NCBI GenBank assembly: GCA_002418835.1
Contig: DIEX01000005.1
Coordinates: 1-49,126 of the forward strand
Reading direction: 5' to 3'
DNA length: 49,126 bases
Source: Spirochaetia bacterium UBA5763
GTDB lineage: Bacteria > Spirochaetota > UBA4802 > UBA5550
The notes under the pieces were generated by a model. It was not told the origin of the DNA. It did not search any database and saw only the letters and a program-made list of their open reading frames with translations. Below are positions 33,611-42,547 of this stretch, piece by piece. The position numbers and the translations under genes were made by a program. Numbering within the stretch: the stretch's first letter is position 1; each line of letters begins with the position of its first letter.

Positions 33611-33834
33611 TTTTCCGGTTTTAATTCGGGATTTTTTTTAACCTGGAATTTCTTTTTAGTCTCTTTTTTGCATCCTTTTTCAGAGCCTTTGCCGCATGAC
33701 TCAAATGAGGATTCCTCTTTTTTATCTTCGTTGTTGGTGAATGTGCCGCTATTACCTGCACCGGCAGCTATTGATGCAGAACTTAGCAGAAAAACTGCTG
33801 TTAGTATGAGCAGCTGATGTTTACCGGGTCTCAT
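33601..33834 (-). CDS. Small exported lysine-rich protein
   Basis: A 77-residue frame with a convincing signal peptide (HQLLILTAVFLLSSASIAAG) and a mature part of about 50 residues rich in K, E and S with two cysteines. No domain known. There is no clear ribosome-binding site before the ATG. The signal peptide argues for a real gene; it may also be a chance frame. Confidence 0.45.
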   Translation of the reverse strand: MRPGKHQLLILTAVFLLSSASIAAGAGNSGTFTNNEDKKEESSFESCGKGSEKGCKKETKKKFQVKKNPELKPENQK

Positions 33835-34018
33835 ATTTCAAATATACCTGAACTTTATATTTAAGAAAGTAATTTTTATATTTTAATATATATCTCTGTC
33901 AAAATAATTTTTTTCAGATACGGATTAACTGTTTTATTGAGTGGCCTTTTGCTGTTGGCAGATGGGGTTTATTGCCGGCTGTTGTTCCCGGCAGAGTAAA
34001 TGGATCAGGGTGGTAAAG

Positions 34019-34780
34019 ATGAAAACAGGGACTGTTGCAGCTGTTTTTGTGACATTTTTTTTATTTCAGGGAGCTTCTAAAGGCAATACCTGTAAAGAAG
34101 TTACTGATGAAGTGATAACAAAGCATCTGGCGCTTGAGACATTTACTGTTATGTCCAGGAGGGAGCTGAATGGACTCTGCGAGGTGATTATTAATACAGA
34201 AAACAGGGTTATTTCATTTTACGGGAATAAAAAGTTCCTTATTTCCGGAGAGATGTATGAAAACGGCAGCTCTCTTACTGAAAGCATGCTTTATGATATA
34301 AATAAATCTCTATTAAAAAGTTCAATCAGTGAAGTTGAAAGCTGTGCTGTTTTCACGTATTTACCCGCTGAAGTAAAGACTGAAAAAACACTTTATATGT
34401 TTACAGATCCCTTATGTCCCTTCTGTAACAGGATTGGTGGTGAAATTAAAGTTCTTTCTGATCGGGTGGGGTTCAAGGTGAAGGTTCTTCTTCTGAATGT
34501 CCATGGGGATAAGGGGAGAGAGAAGTGTATTGAAGCTGTGTGCAGGAATTCAGTAAATCCCTCATTTAATTTTATAGAGTATAATAAACCTGAATGGAAA
34601 AAGTCTGATACTAAGAAAGAGTTTATATGCCCAAAGGGGAGTGAAGTGGTGGACAAAACAGAAAAGCTGTCTGAAAAACTCGGAATTGACTCTGTACCTT
34701 TCTTTTTTATCAATGACGGCAGGCATGTTTCCGGTGCGTCTATTGAAGATGTGGAACTACTGTTTAATTCCGGAGAATAG
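34019..34780 (+). CDS. DsbC/DsbG-like periplasmic thiol:disulfide protein
   Basis: A 253-residue exported protein. I set the start at ATG 34019 (signal VAAVFVTFFLFQGAS follows); the longer frame from 33941 adds an unlikely cysteine-rich leader. The mature protein has a DsbC N-terminal-like part (NGLCEVIINTENRVISFYGN, FLISGEMYE) and a thioredoxin fold with CPFC (133-136) and a cis-proline loop (DSVPFF). It may isomerise or reduce disulfides in the periplasm; DsbD-type partners are not in the window. Confidence 0.8.
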   Translation: MKTGTVAAVFVTFFLFQGASKGNTCKEVTDEVITKHLALETFTVMSRRELNGLCEVIINTENRVISFYGNKKFLISGEMYENGSSLTESMLYDINKSLLKSSISEVESCAVFTYLPAEVKTEKTLYMFTDPLCPFCNRIGGEIKVLSDRVGFKVKVLLLNVHGDKGREKCIEAVCRNSVNPSFNFIEYNKPEWKKSDTKKEFICPKGSEVVDKTEKLSEKLGIDSVPFFFINDGRHVSGASIEDVELLFNSGE

Positions 34781-34845
34781 CTACGGCTCTATCTGTAATT
34801 TTTTATGATAATAAAACTCTTTTTGTAACATGCATCTATTATTTC

Positions 34846-34874
34846 TTGACAGAATAGTAATTAAATATTAATAT
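34846..34874 (+). promoter_or_regulatory. Promoter of coaD
   Basis: Perfect TTGACA (34846-34851), 17 bases, TAATAT (34869-34874), 27 bases before the coaD ATG. Confidence 0.75.
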
Positions 34875-34900
34875 TCGCTTGTTAATAAATTCGGAGATTT

Positions 34901-35383
34901 ATGCGGATTGGAATTTACCCTGGATCATTTGATCCTTTAACATATGGACATCTCGATATTATCGAGAGAGCAACAAAAATTTGCGACAGGTTGATAGTCG
35001 GAATACTTATCAATAGTGCCAAAAAATCTTTGTTTGACCTTGAAGAGAGAATAGAAATACTCAAGCACTGTTGCAATGAGTATGATAAAAACATTGAAGT
35101 TATATCGTTTGGCGGACTCCTGGTTGATTATTGCAGTCAGAACAGGATTTCATGCATAGTCAGGGGTTTAAGGGCTGTGAGTGATTTTGAATACGAGATT
35201 ACTCTCGCATCAATTAACAGAAGGCTTTCGTCGAACGTGGAAACAGTCTTTCTTATGGCAAGGGATGAAAACCTCTTCGTCTCATCCAGCCTTGTTAAGG
35301 AAGTGGCAATGTATAATGGTGATATATCAACTCTTGTCCCTCCGTATGTGGCAGATAGAATCCGCGCTAAGATCTCCTCTTAA
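34901..35383 (+). CDS. coaD: Phosphopantetheine adenylyltransferase CoaD
   Basis: Fourth step of coenzyme A synthesis: 4'-phosphopantetheine + ATP to dephospho-CoA. The nucleotidyltransferase motif GSFDPLTYGHLDII and the VSSSLVKEVA segment are present in 160 residues. CGGAG precedes the ATG. Confidence 0.97.
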   Translation: MRIGIYPGSFDPLTYGHLDIIERATKICDRLIVGILINSAKKSLFDLEERIEILKHCCNEYDKNIEVISFGGLLVDYCSQNRISCIVRGLRAVSDFEYEITLASINRRLSSNVETVFLMARDENLFVSSSLVKEVAMYNGDISTLVPPYVADRIRAKISS

Positions 35384-35426
35384 AACGCTCTGAATTAGAA
35401 TTTTAAACCGGTTCTGTTTCATAGCG

Positions 35427-35442
35427 GGAATAGTGATATTCC
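35427..35442. repeat. Small hairpin between coaD and rny
   Basis: GGAATA/TATTCC with a GTGA loop, without a T-run; 44 bases after coaD. May stop or stabilise the coaD message. Confidence 0.3.
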
Positions 35443-35501
35443 AGATCAATTATTAACAGTATTTGATATTTGTTGAAAATAATTGGTAAGGGAGGTTTTG
35501 T

Positions 35502-37031
35502 ATGTTAACCATTATTTTAGTTATAGCTCTCCCTGTCACCGGATTCCTGGGGTATGCTTTAAGAGCATATTTCGGCAAGATTAAACTGAATTCGGCTGAG
35601 GCCAGATCTCATAGAATAATCCAGGATGCACTTAAAGAAGCTGAAAACAAGAGAAAGGAGTTACTCCTTGAAGCAAAGGATCAGCTTTTAAAAGAGAAGA
35701 ATGTTCTGGAAAAGGAAACGAGAGAGAGGCGGCAGGAGCTCCAGTCAATTGAAAAAAGGCTTATTCAGAAAGAAGAGACAATAGATGCCAGAATTGATGA
35801 TATTCAGAAGCAGGAGAAAGTACTTGCATTAAGGGATCAGGAGACTAAAGAAAGAGAAGATGAACTGAAAAAAGAGTTCGAAAAGCACAGGCAGGAACTC
35901 GAAAAGATAGCCGGTATGAATTCAGATGAAGCTAAAGAGCTTCTTATGAAAAAAGTTGAAAATGAAACAAGGTTTGATATAGCGAGACTCATCAACAAGA
36001 TTGAAGAGGAAGCCAAGAGAACCGCTGACAAGAAAGCAAAGGAGATTATAGTTTCTTCACTTCAGAGGAATGCCTCTGAATATACTTCTGAAAATACAGT
36101 AACTACTGTGTCACTCCCCTCTGACGAGATGAAGGGGAGAATCATAGGGCGTGAGGGGAGAAACATCAGAACCCTTGAAAACCTCACCGGTGTTGATATG
36201 ATTATTGATGATACGCCTGAGGTTGTTGTTATTTCAGGGTTTGACCCTGTGAGAAGGGAGATAGCAAGGCTTTCTCTCGAGAGGCTTATCCAGAACGGAC
36301 GAATTCACCCTGCAAGGATTGAAGAGGTTGTTGAGAAGATCACAAAGGAGATCGAGGAGACAATGCTTGAAGAGGGTGAAAAGGCCGCGTATAACCTCGG
36401 GATTCCGGGGCTGCATAAGGATGCTCTTTACAACATCGGTAAGCTTAAGTTCAGGACAAGTTACGGGCAGGATGTTCTTGCTCACAGTATAGAGGTCGCA
36501 AACCTTGCGGGGATCATGGCAGGTGAACTTGGCCTTGATGTTCAGCTCGCGAAAAGGGCCGGGCTTCTCCATGATATAGGGAAGGGGAGCATTGTCGAGG
36601 GTGAAGGCGCTCACGCTATTGTTGGAGCCGAGATGGCTAAGAAGTTCGGCGAATCCGATAAGTGTATAAACATCATTGCTTCACACCATAATGACAGGGA
36701 GCAGGAATCTTTTGAAGCTGTGCTTGTACAGGTTGCAGATGCTATTTCAGCGTCAAGGCCGGGAGCAAGGAGAGAGTCACTTGATACTTATATTAAGCGG
36801 CTGGAAAACCTTGAGAAGATTGCCTCTGATTTTAAAGGTGTTGAAAAGACTTTCGCCATTCAGGCAGGCCGCGAACTGAGGGTTATGGTGGATAATGCCA
36901 TCGTGTCTGATGAAAAGGCTGAAGTCATGGCAAGGGATATCGCGCAGAGGATTGAGTCAGAGCTTAAGTATCCCGGTATTGTAAGAGTGACAGTTATCAG
37001 AGAGACACGAATAATCGATTACGCGCGCTGA
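35502..37031 (+). CDS. rny: Ribonuclease Y
   Basis: Membrane-anchored endoribonuclease that starts mRNA decay. The 509 residues comprise an N-terminal membrane helix (1-22), a long coiled coil (about 30-180), a KH domain (MKGRIIGREGRNIRTLE) and an HD domain (LLHDIGKG). GGAGG precedes the ATG. A terminator follows and then ymdB, a conserved pairing. Confidence 0.97.
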   Translation: MLTIILVIALPVTGFLGYALRAYFGKIKLNSAEARSHRIIQDALKEAENKRKELLLEAKDQLLKEKNVLEKETRERRQELQSIEKRLIQKEETIDARIDDIQKQEKVLALRDQETKEREDELKKEFEKHRQELEKIAGMNSDEAKELLMKKVENETRFDIARLINKIEEEAKRTADKKAKEIIVSSLQRNASEYTSENTVTTVSLPSDEMKGRIIGREGRNIRTLENLTGVDMIIDDTPEVVVISGFDPVRREIARLSLERLIQNGRIHPARIEEVVEKITKEIEETMLEEGEKAAYNLGIPGLHKDALYNIGKLKFRTSYGQDVLAHSIEVANLAGIMAGELGLDVQLAKRAGLLHDIGKGSIVEGEGAHAIVGAEMAKKFGESDKCINIIASHHNDREQESFEAVLVQVADAISASRPGARRESLDTYIKRLENLEKIASDFKGVEKTFAIQAGRELRVMVDNAIVSDEKAEVMARDIAQRIESELKYPGIVRVTVIRETRIIDYAR

Positions 37032-37050
37032 TCGATTCAGCATATAAAAT

Positions 37051-37083
37051 AAAAAAGGCTGACCCGGCAGGGCAGCTTTTTTT
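37051..37083 (+). terminator. Terminator after rny
   Basis: Stem GCTG-(bulged A)-CCC with a GGCA loop and GGGCAGC, then seven T residues; 20 bases after the rny stop. ymdB starts 64 bases later. Confidence 0.85.
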
Positions 37084-37146
37084 ATTTCAAAAAGTAATCG
37101 ACATGTCAGACGATGACAGGTTACAGGTCATTAAAGGAAATATATA

Positions 37147-37929
37147 ATGAAAGAACTTAAAATTCTGGCAATCGGTGATATTGTAGGGAAGGCGGGGAGA
37201 AGAGTTCTCGGCAACAAGCTGCAGACCATTGTCGAACGTGAAAGAATAGATTTTGTAATAGCAAATGGTGAAAACTCCGCAGGGGGACTTTCCATGACTC
37301 CTGAAATTACGCGTGAGATTTTTTCTTATGGTGTGAATGTTATTACCTCGGGCAACCATGTATGGGGTAATAATGATATTCTCCAGATTATTGACAGTGA
37401 GCCGAACCTCATACGTCCTGCAAACTACCCCCCCGATGTTCCGGGTAAAGGTTATTGCCTCGGAAATATAAAAGGGACAAAGATTTGTGTAATCAACCTC
37501 ATGGGGAGAGTTATGATGAACCCCATGGACTGCCCATTCCGGAAGTTCGACGAGATATATAAGATTGTAAAAGATCAGGCTGACATTATTATTGTTGATT
37601 TTCATGCGGAGACTACATCAGAGAAGCAGGCTCTGGGCTGGTACGTTGACGGCAGGGCTTCTGCAATTTTCGGTACTCATACTCATGTTCAGACAGCTGA
37701 CGAGAGGCTTCTACATCATGGCACAGGCTACATTACTGATATAGGTATGACCGGTTCTCTTGATTCAGTGATAGGGATGCTCAAGGAGCGTTCTATCAGG
37801 TTTTTTCTTACACAGACAAGGGTCAAGTTTGAGCCCGCTGATGATAACCCCTGGCTTAACGGAATCATTTTTAAGATTAATGATTCAGGTAAGACTGTTT
37901 CAATGACAAGGGTGCAGGAGAAAGGCTAA
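37147..37929 (+). CDS. ymdB: YmdB-family 2',3'-cyclic phosphodiesterase
   Basis: A 260-residue metallophosphoesterase of the TIGR00282/YmdB family; the Bacillus enzyme hydrolyses 2',3'-cyclic nucleotides and affects biofilm and motility choice. Metal motifs are intact: IGDIVGKAGRR, NGENSAGG, GNHVWGN, DFHAETTSEK and GTHTHVQTAD. The 3' end overlaps the convergent hsp33 end by four bases. In an organism with rny, remA and sigma-28 this is part of a familiar RNA/motility set. Confidence 0.95.
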   Translation: MKELKILAIGDIVGKAGRRVLGNKLQTIVERERIDFVIANGENSAGGLSMTPEITREIFSYGVNVITSGNHVWGNNDILQIIDSEPNLIRPANYPPDVPGKGYCLGNIKGTKICVINLMGRVMMNPMDCPFRKFDEIYKIVKDQADIIIVDFHAETTSEKQALGWYVDGRASAIFGTHTHVQTADERLLHHGTGYITDIGMTGSLDSVIGMLKERSIRFFLTQTRVKFEPADDNPWLNGIIFKINDSGKTVSMTRVQEKG

Positions 37930-38795
37930 CTGTGTAACCCTTTCAGTTCCTCCGGTGTGAATTTATATTCTTTCCGGCAGAAAGTGCAGGTTACCGAAGC
38001 TCCTCCATCCTTCTCAATCATTTCGTGTATGTCTGCTTTATCCAGTGTCTTCATCAGTCTGAGGAGCGTGTCGTGGCTGCACCTGCATTTATGAATCAGC
38101 GGTGTGGCGCTCATAATTTCTGTATGGCTGTTATTGAAGAGCTCCTGCACTATGCTGTAGATGTTTTCACCTGCTTCGAGCCTGTCGCCAAGGTTAGTCT
38201 TCATGTTCCGTATGTTTTCCTCGATCATTCCGATCACTGACTCTTCCGTGTCAGGGAATGTCTGTATAAGGATTCCTCCGGAAGATTTTATATCCCCTTC
38301 GATACCGAGGTTAAGCCCGATGATTACAGCTGAAGGTATCTGTTCGGATGTAACAAGATAGTAGGCAAGGTCCTGTGCTATTTCGCCGTAGAGAATAGGG
38401 GTCACGCTGTTATACGGATCTTTCATCCCTATATCTTTTATTACTGTAAGGAGCCCTGCTCCAATTGCTTTTGAAAAGCTTATACGGCCGATTGGATCTG
38501 TAATATCTATGGAAGGGTTTGCAATGTATCCCCTGATGTTGCCGAAAGCGTCAGCCTGAACATGCACCTCCTTAAGGGGGCCCTCTCCGGAGAACTTCAG
38601 CAGTATGCTCTGGTTTGTCTCAGGTTTCAGTGTTGCGCTGAGTAAAGCCGCAGCATTGATTGTGCGCCCCAGGGCCATTGTGGCATTAGGTGTTGTTTTG
38701 TGTATGGATGTGACTTCCCGTGCTGTTTCCAGGGATGTTGCTGTGTAAGCGCGTAGTTTAAGGTCAGCGCAGTAAATTCTTGATATCATGTCCAT
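37926..38795 (-). CDS. hslO: Redox-regulated chaperone Hsp33
   Basis: Holdase activated by oxidative unfolding. Its C-terminal zinc center has the needed four cysteines: KCRCSHDTLL and TCTFCRKEY. 289 residues, intact. AAGAGG lies before the ATG. It is the last gene of a minus-strand set with the unknown gene and the LOG-family gene. Confidence 0.96.
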   Translation of the reverse strand: MDMISRIYCADLKLRAYTATSLETAREVTSIHKTTPNATMALGRTINAAALLSATLKPETNQSILLKFSGEGPLKEVHVQADAFGNIRGYIANPSIDITDPIGRISFSKAIGAGLLTVIKDIGMKDPYNSVTPILYGEIAQDLAYYLVTSEQIPSAVIIGLNLGIEGDIKSSGGILIQTFPDTEESVIGMIEENIRNMKTNLGDRLEAGENIYSIVQELFNNSHTEIMSATPLIHKCRCSHDTLLRLMKTLDKADIHEMIEKDGGASVTCTFCRKEYKFTPEELKGLHS

Positions 38796-38828
38796 GGTTA
38801 TTTCCTCTTGTTTAGTTGCTCCGGAATC

Positions 38829-39695
38829 TTAGTAGCTCTGTTCTGTGCCGAAGGCTCCTCTCCCTTCCAGCGGAATAAATGTGCAGCCGCTGCAGTCTCT
38901 GCGCAGCGCTTTTACCACGCTTTCCGCAGTTTCAAGTTTTGTTTTAACCCCTTTGCCGATATAGTTGGAACCCGCATCTACATAATAGATTATCCCTTCA
39001 CCTTTTTTTTCGGCCTTTATATGACCGCCGTGGGTAGGTTTGAAATTGAAGCTTTCTCTTTTTAAAGAGAAGTGTGTCTCCTCATGGGGCTTTGTCCCTA
39101 TGGAGTAGAATTTCGGCTCATAGGTTGATGTCTGCGGTATCATGGCGATGTATGTTATATGCTCACCGCCTTTCATGTTTTTAATCTGTTCCCTGAAACG
39201 CTCCTTTCTAATCGCTTCAGGATTAACTGTCTCCCTGTACCTTCCGATTTTGAGTTTCTGCTGCATCGGTATGAAGAGTGTATTCAGTGAGTCTGCTTTT
39301 TTCAGGTAGAGTATATGTTCAGGCGTGAATGATGTTTTCATGAATTCAGCCATGGGTTTACGGTATTCCGGGTGTTTTATGTAGAGTGTCCAGGCTTCAA
39401 GGATCTCCATTGCTGCTGCTGCCCCCGGGCTTGAATTGAATCCGGTTGTGAAACGGTAGATTGAATCCCCCTCTGCAGGGCGGATGATCCCGGCATCAGC
39501 AAGGTATGATGAATCCGCTATGTCTATGACATTCATAAGTATATAGCCTCCGGTGTCATCCATAGCTGTGAAGACTCCCTGTTGAACTTTCTTTTTATTG
39601 ATACGGCGGAGGATACTTTTAGGAGGGAGACTCTCCCCGGGTGATGTAATCTCTACCAGTTTGTTTTCAAGGAGCCAGTTAATTTCGTCATTCAT
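38829..39695 (-). CDS. Unknown protein between LOG-family gene and hsp33
   Basis: A 288-residue soluble protein without a domain that I recognise. A helical first part (about 1-30, KILRRINKKKV) is followed by an alpha/beta region with MDDTGGYILMNVIDIAD and, near the end, a CSGCTF dicysteine and the tail GRGAFGTEQSY. It starts one base after the stop of the LOG-family gene, so it is translationally coupled to it. No membrane segments or signal peptide. Confidence 0.75.
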   Translation of the reverse strand: MNDEINWLLENKLVEITSPGESLPPKSILRRINKKKVQQGVFTAMDDTGGYILMNVIDIADSSYLADAGIIRPAEGDSIYRFTTGFNSSPGAAAAMEILEAWTLYIKHPEYRKPMAEFMKTSFTPEHILYLKKADSLNTLFIPMQQKLKIGRYRETVNPEAIRKERFREQIKNMKGGEHITYIAMIPQTSTYEPKFYSIGTKPHEETHFSLKRESFNFKPTHGGHIKAEKKGEGIIYYVDAGSNYIGKGVKTKLETAESVVKALRRDCSGCTFIPLEGRGAFGTEQSY

Positions 39696-39696
39696 G

Positions 39697-40260
39697 CTAA
39701 ATCCATTTATCCCCTGTTTTTATTTCAAGGGAGAACATCTCCTCTGTTATTCCATCAATTTCTGTGCGTATAAGAAGATTTTCATGATGGGTTTCCTTCA
39801 GAAATCCTTCATTAAGCATTGTTTCAAACTGTTTGAGAAGAGGGGTGTAGAATCCGTTGATATTCAGTATGCAAACAGGTTTTTTAAGGTAGCCCAGCTG
39901 TACCCATGTGAACACCTCAAGGAGCTCCTCCAGTGAGCCTATCCCGCCGGGGAGACAGATGAATCCGTCTGACAGGCGGTACATCATCGATTTACGTTCA
40001 TGCATGTCATTAACTACTACAAGTTCACTTATATGCTGGTGCGGCACTTTCCGGTAGAGCTTCTCCGGAATGATCCCGGTTACGTGTCCGCCATTTTTCA
40101 TAACTGCTGAAGATACAATCCCCATGAGGCCCACGTTTCCCCCTCCGTAAACAAGGCCGATCTCTCTTTCCGCCAGGTGAACTCCGATTTTTTCGGCGGT
40201 TTCACCATAAACGGGATTATTTCCCATGCTTGAGCCGCAAAATACACATATTTTTTTCAT
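39697..40260 (-). CDS. LOG-family nucleoside 5'-monophosphate phosphoribohydrolase
   Basis: A 187-residue Rossmann-fold LOG/TIGR00730 protein. The diagnostic PGGIGSLEELLEVFTW (PGGxGTxxE type, Ser for Thr) and the N-terminal VFCGSSMGN are present. Relatives release the base from adenine or cytokinin-type monophosphates. First of three minus-strand genes. Its promoter region of about 245 bases is shared with the TetR-efflux operon. Confidence 0.93.
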   Translation of the reverse strand: MKKICVFCGSSMGNNPVYGETAEKIGVHLAEREIGLVYGGGNVGLMGIVSSAVMKNGGHVTGIIPEKLYRKVPHQHISELVVVNDMHERKSMMYRLSDGFICLPGGIGSLEELLEVFTWVQLGYLKKPVCILNINGFYTPLLKQFETMLNEGFLKETHHENLLIRTEIDGITEEMFSLEIKTGDKWI

Positions 40261-40377
40261 GATTAACTGAGCCCCGGATTATTTATCTCTTACAAGAAAA
40301 AAAGATAAGCGTTAAAAGACAATTATTTTTTATGCCGCAGCTTATTCTCCGGTTTTTATGATGAATAATCAGCAAAA

Positions 40378-40397
40378 AACTAACTATTTAGTTAGTT
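40378..40397. promoter_or_regulatory. TetR operator O1
   Basis: AACTAACTA-TT-TAGTTAGTT is a perfect 20-base inverted repeat about 120 bases before the TetR start. The core TAACTAwwTAGTTA recurs at O2. Confidence 0.65.
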
Positions 40398-40412
40398 TTT
40401 TTAAAGAAAAGA

Positions 40413-40440
40413 TTGACTTTTATCGGGTTTATTATAAATA
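40413..40440 (+). promoter_or_regulatory. Promoter of the TetR-efflux operon
   Basis: TTGACT (40413-40418) with TAAATA (40435-40440) at 16 bases, between operators O1 and O2; the -10 abuts O2, the layout expected for repression. Confidence 0.55.
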
Positions 40441-40477
40441 TTAACTAAATAGTTAGTTTAAACAACTGTTTAGTGAG
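40441..40477. promoter_or_regulatory. TetR operators O2 and partial O3
   Basis: O2 has the core TAACTAAATAGTTA (40442-40455). O3, CAACTGTTTAGTGAG (40463-40477), matches the O1 sequence at 12 of 14 positions in its core and is a weaker copy. Confidence 0.55.
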
Positions 40478-40505
40478 CAGATAAGTGGTATTACAGGAGG
40501 GATAT

Positions 40506-41135
40506 ATGACAAAAAAGGATAAATCTACTGAAGAGAAGATAATAAATGCAGCGCTTGATGAGTTTGCTGAACTTGGTTACGCAGGTGCAAGGGTGGACAG
40601 CATTGCCGAAAGGGGCAGAATAAACAAAGCGATGATCTACTATTATTACAAGAGCAAGGAGAAGCTTTACGAAAGGATTCTGACAGACATCGCAACAGAG
40701 ATATATGGACAGATAAAAGAGGCATCAGCTGATGGCTATGAGCCCATTGAACAGTTCTATTCAATCATAGGGAGATACGTTGATCTGCTGAAGCTTATAG
40801 ACAGACGTTTCATGAGAATATATATGAGGGAGATTGCCAGCGGCGGGGAGTTCTTCAGGAAGATTGCTGTGCCGAATCTTGTTATGCCTGTGATGACAAT
40901 TGTTGAGCCACTCTTTAAAAAAGGGGTGGAGAGGGGGGAGATCAGAGACCTGAACCCGTACATGACGTTTCTTCAGATAATCGGCGGAATTATATTTTTT
41001 AATATCATAAGGATACCGATGGAAGGCTCCGCTGTTGAAGGAGTTATTTTTAAAGATAATTTTTATGAAGAGTTCAGAATCAATATGTTCAGGATTCTGA
41101 AAGAGGGGATTGAAGTGAAGGAGGGGGAAAAATGA
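40506..41135 (+). CDS. TetR-family repressor of the efflux operon
   Basis: A 209-residue TetR/AcrR protein. The HTH is at about 25-55 (RVDSIAERGRINKAMIYYYYKSKEKLY). ATG 40506 follows AGGAGG at 5 bases; a GTG at 40485 is rejected since it would include that site. Stop and start with the TolC-like gene overlap (ATGA), so repressor and pump are one transcript. Palindromic operators around the promoter indicate self-control. The inducing compound is unknown. Confidence 0.92.
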   Translation: MTKKDKSTEEKIINAALDEFAELGYAGARVDSIAERGRINKAMIYYYYKSKEKLYERILTDIATEIYGQIKEASADGYEPIEQFYSIIGRYVDLLKLIDRRFMRIYMREIASGGEFFRKIAVPNLVMPVMTIVEPLFKKGVERGEIRDLNPYMTFLQIIGGIIFFNIIRIPMEGSAVEGVIFKDNFYEEFRINMFRILKEGIEVKEGEK

Positions 41136-42547
41136 AGGTAGCATTGAGGGATATTATTTTCCGTGTTTCTGTAATTTTTACCATGCTTCTGCTCTCCGTC
41201 TCTTATCTTAAGGCTGAACCTGCCGGTATTACTGTTGATGAAGCGGTGAAGATTGCACTTGAAAGCAATCATGATTACAGGATCGCGGAGCTGAGAACAC
41301 GCGAGGCTGATGAAAAGGTGAATGCAGTGTGGGGCCAGCTTATGCCTGTGCTTGAGTCTGAAGCATCTGTCATGAGACAGTATGCTGAGAACGGATTTAT
41401 GAGTCTTTCGGACGGCCAGGCTGACATTAAGTTTATACAGATGAAGTTCGGGATTAATCCCGGGGTTTTCTATAACTCACTTCAGGCATCGAAGAAATCA
41501 TATTCAGCATCTAAAGAGGACCTGCGCAGAATAAAAAGCGAAGTGGAGTACAGTGTTATCCGGAGTTATTTTGATCTTCTTTTAGCGGATGAAATGATCG
41601 GTCTTAAAAAGGAGTCCCTTGAAGTGCTGAAGGTGAATCTTAAGGATGTAAAGAATATGTATGGAACAGGTACGGTGCCGAAGTTTGAGGTTTTACAGGC
41701 GCAGGTGCGGATGATGAACCTTGAGCCTGAACTCTTCAACGCGGAGAGCGGAAGCCGTGTGGCCCTTGAGATGTTCAACCACAGGCTTGGCGGAGGGAGA
41801 AACCTGTACACAGTGAATAAAGAGGTACTGAAGGGAGAAGTGAAACCTGTAATCTGCATTGAGCCTGATAAACAAATTGATATGCTCACATCTGTTGCTC
41901 TTAAGAACAGACCGGAGGTGATTCAGATACGTAAGAAGATTGAGATAGCGGAACACTCTGAGAATGTCTACTCCTCCTATTATCTCTGGCCAAGTTTTTC
42001 TGTGGGTGGTTACTACGGTATGACAAAGCTTGACCCGAACGGCATTGATTCAACAATAGCCACACCCATGGGGCCGATTACTCCGGACTTCTCAGGAATT
42101 TCAGGGAGTGACCAGTGGCAGAATACATGGCAGGTGAAAGTCGCTGCTACTTACAGGTGGGGTGCGCTCTTCCCATCTGACAGTCTGAGGGCACAGGAGC
42201 GTGAGGAGAGACTTAAGGTGAAAGAGGGTGAACAGGAACTGGCCAGGCTCAGGAGTGCTATTTCGGTTTCGATCAATTCCTCGTATTCGAAACTCCTCAC
42301 TGCGTACCTGACGATAAAATCGCAGAGGGAGAATGTGAAGACTGCGGAGGAGGGTCTTCGTATTGCAAGGGAGAGCTACAGGGCAGGGGTTATTAAGAAT
42401 TCGGAACTTCTCTCCTCGGAGCTTGCGCTTACCTCTGCAAAGACATCGTATATAAACGCTTTGTATTCATACTATGTTGCGCTTGCTGAGCTGAAGAAAG
42501 AGACAGGAATTGAAGATGAGAAGATTATTCTGGAGGAGTGCAGATGA
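41132..42547 (+). CDS. TolC-family outer-membrane efflux protein
   Basis: A 471-residue exported protein of the outer membrane efflux family: signal peptide (about 1-28), then two repeated halves of long helices with ITVDEAVKIALESNHDYRIAE and, later, EEGLRIARESYRAGVIKN and SELLSSELALTSAKT. It would provide the exit duct for the pump encoded downstream. Overlaps its neighbours on both sides. Confidence 0.9.
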   Translation: MKVALRDIIFRVSVIFTMLLLSVSYLKAEPAGITVDEAVKIALESNHDYRIAELRTREADEKVNAVWGQLMPVLESEASVMRQYAENGFMSLSDGQADIKFIQMKFGINPGVFYNSLQASKKSYSASKEDLRRIKSEVEYSVIRSYFDLLLADEMIGLKKESLEVLKVNLKDVKNMYGTGTVPKFEVLQAQVRMMNLEPELFNAESGSRVALEMFNHRLGGGRNLYTVNKEVLKGEVKPVICIEPDKQIDMLTSVALKNRPEVIQIRKKIEIAEHSENVYSSYYLWPSFSVGGYYGMTKLDPNGIDSTIATPMGPITPDFSGISGSDQWQNTWQVKVAATYRWGALFPSDSLRAQEREERLKVKEGEQELARLRSAISVSINSSYSKLLTAYLTIKSQRENVKTAEEGLRIARESYRAGVIKNSELLSSELALTSAKTSYINALYSYYVALAELKKETGIEDEKIILEECR

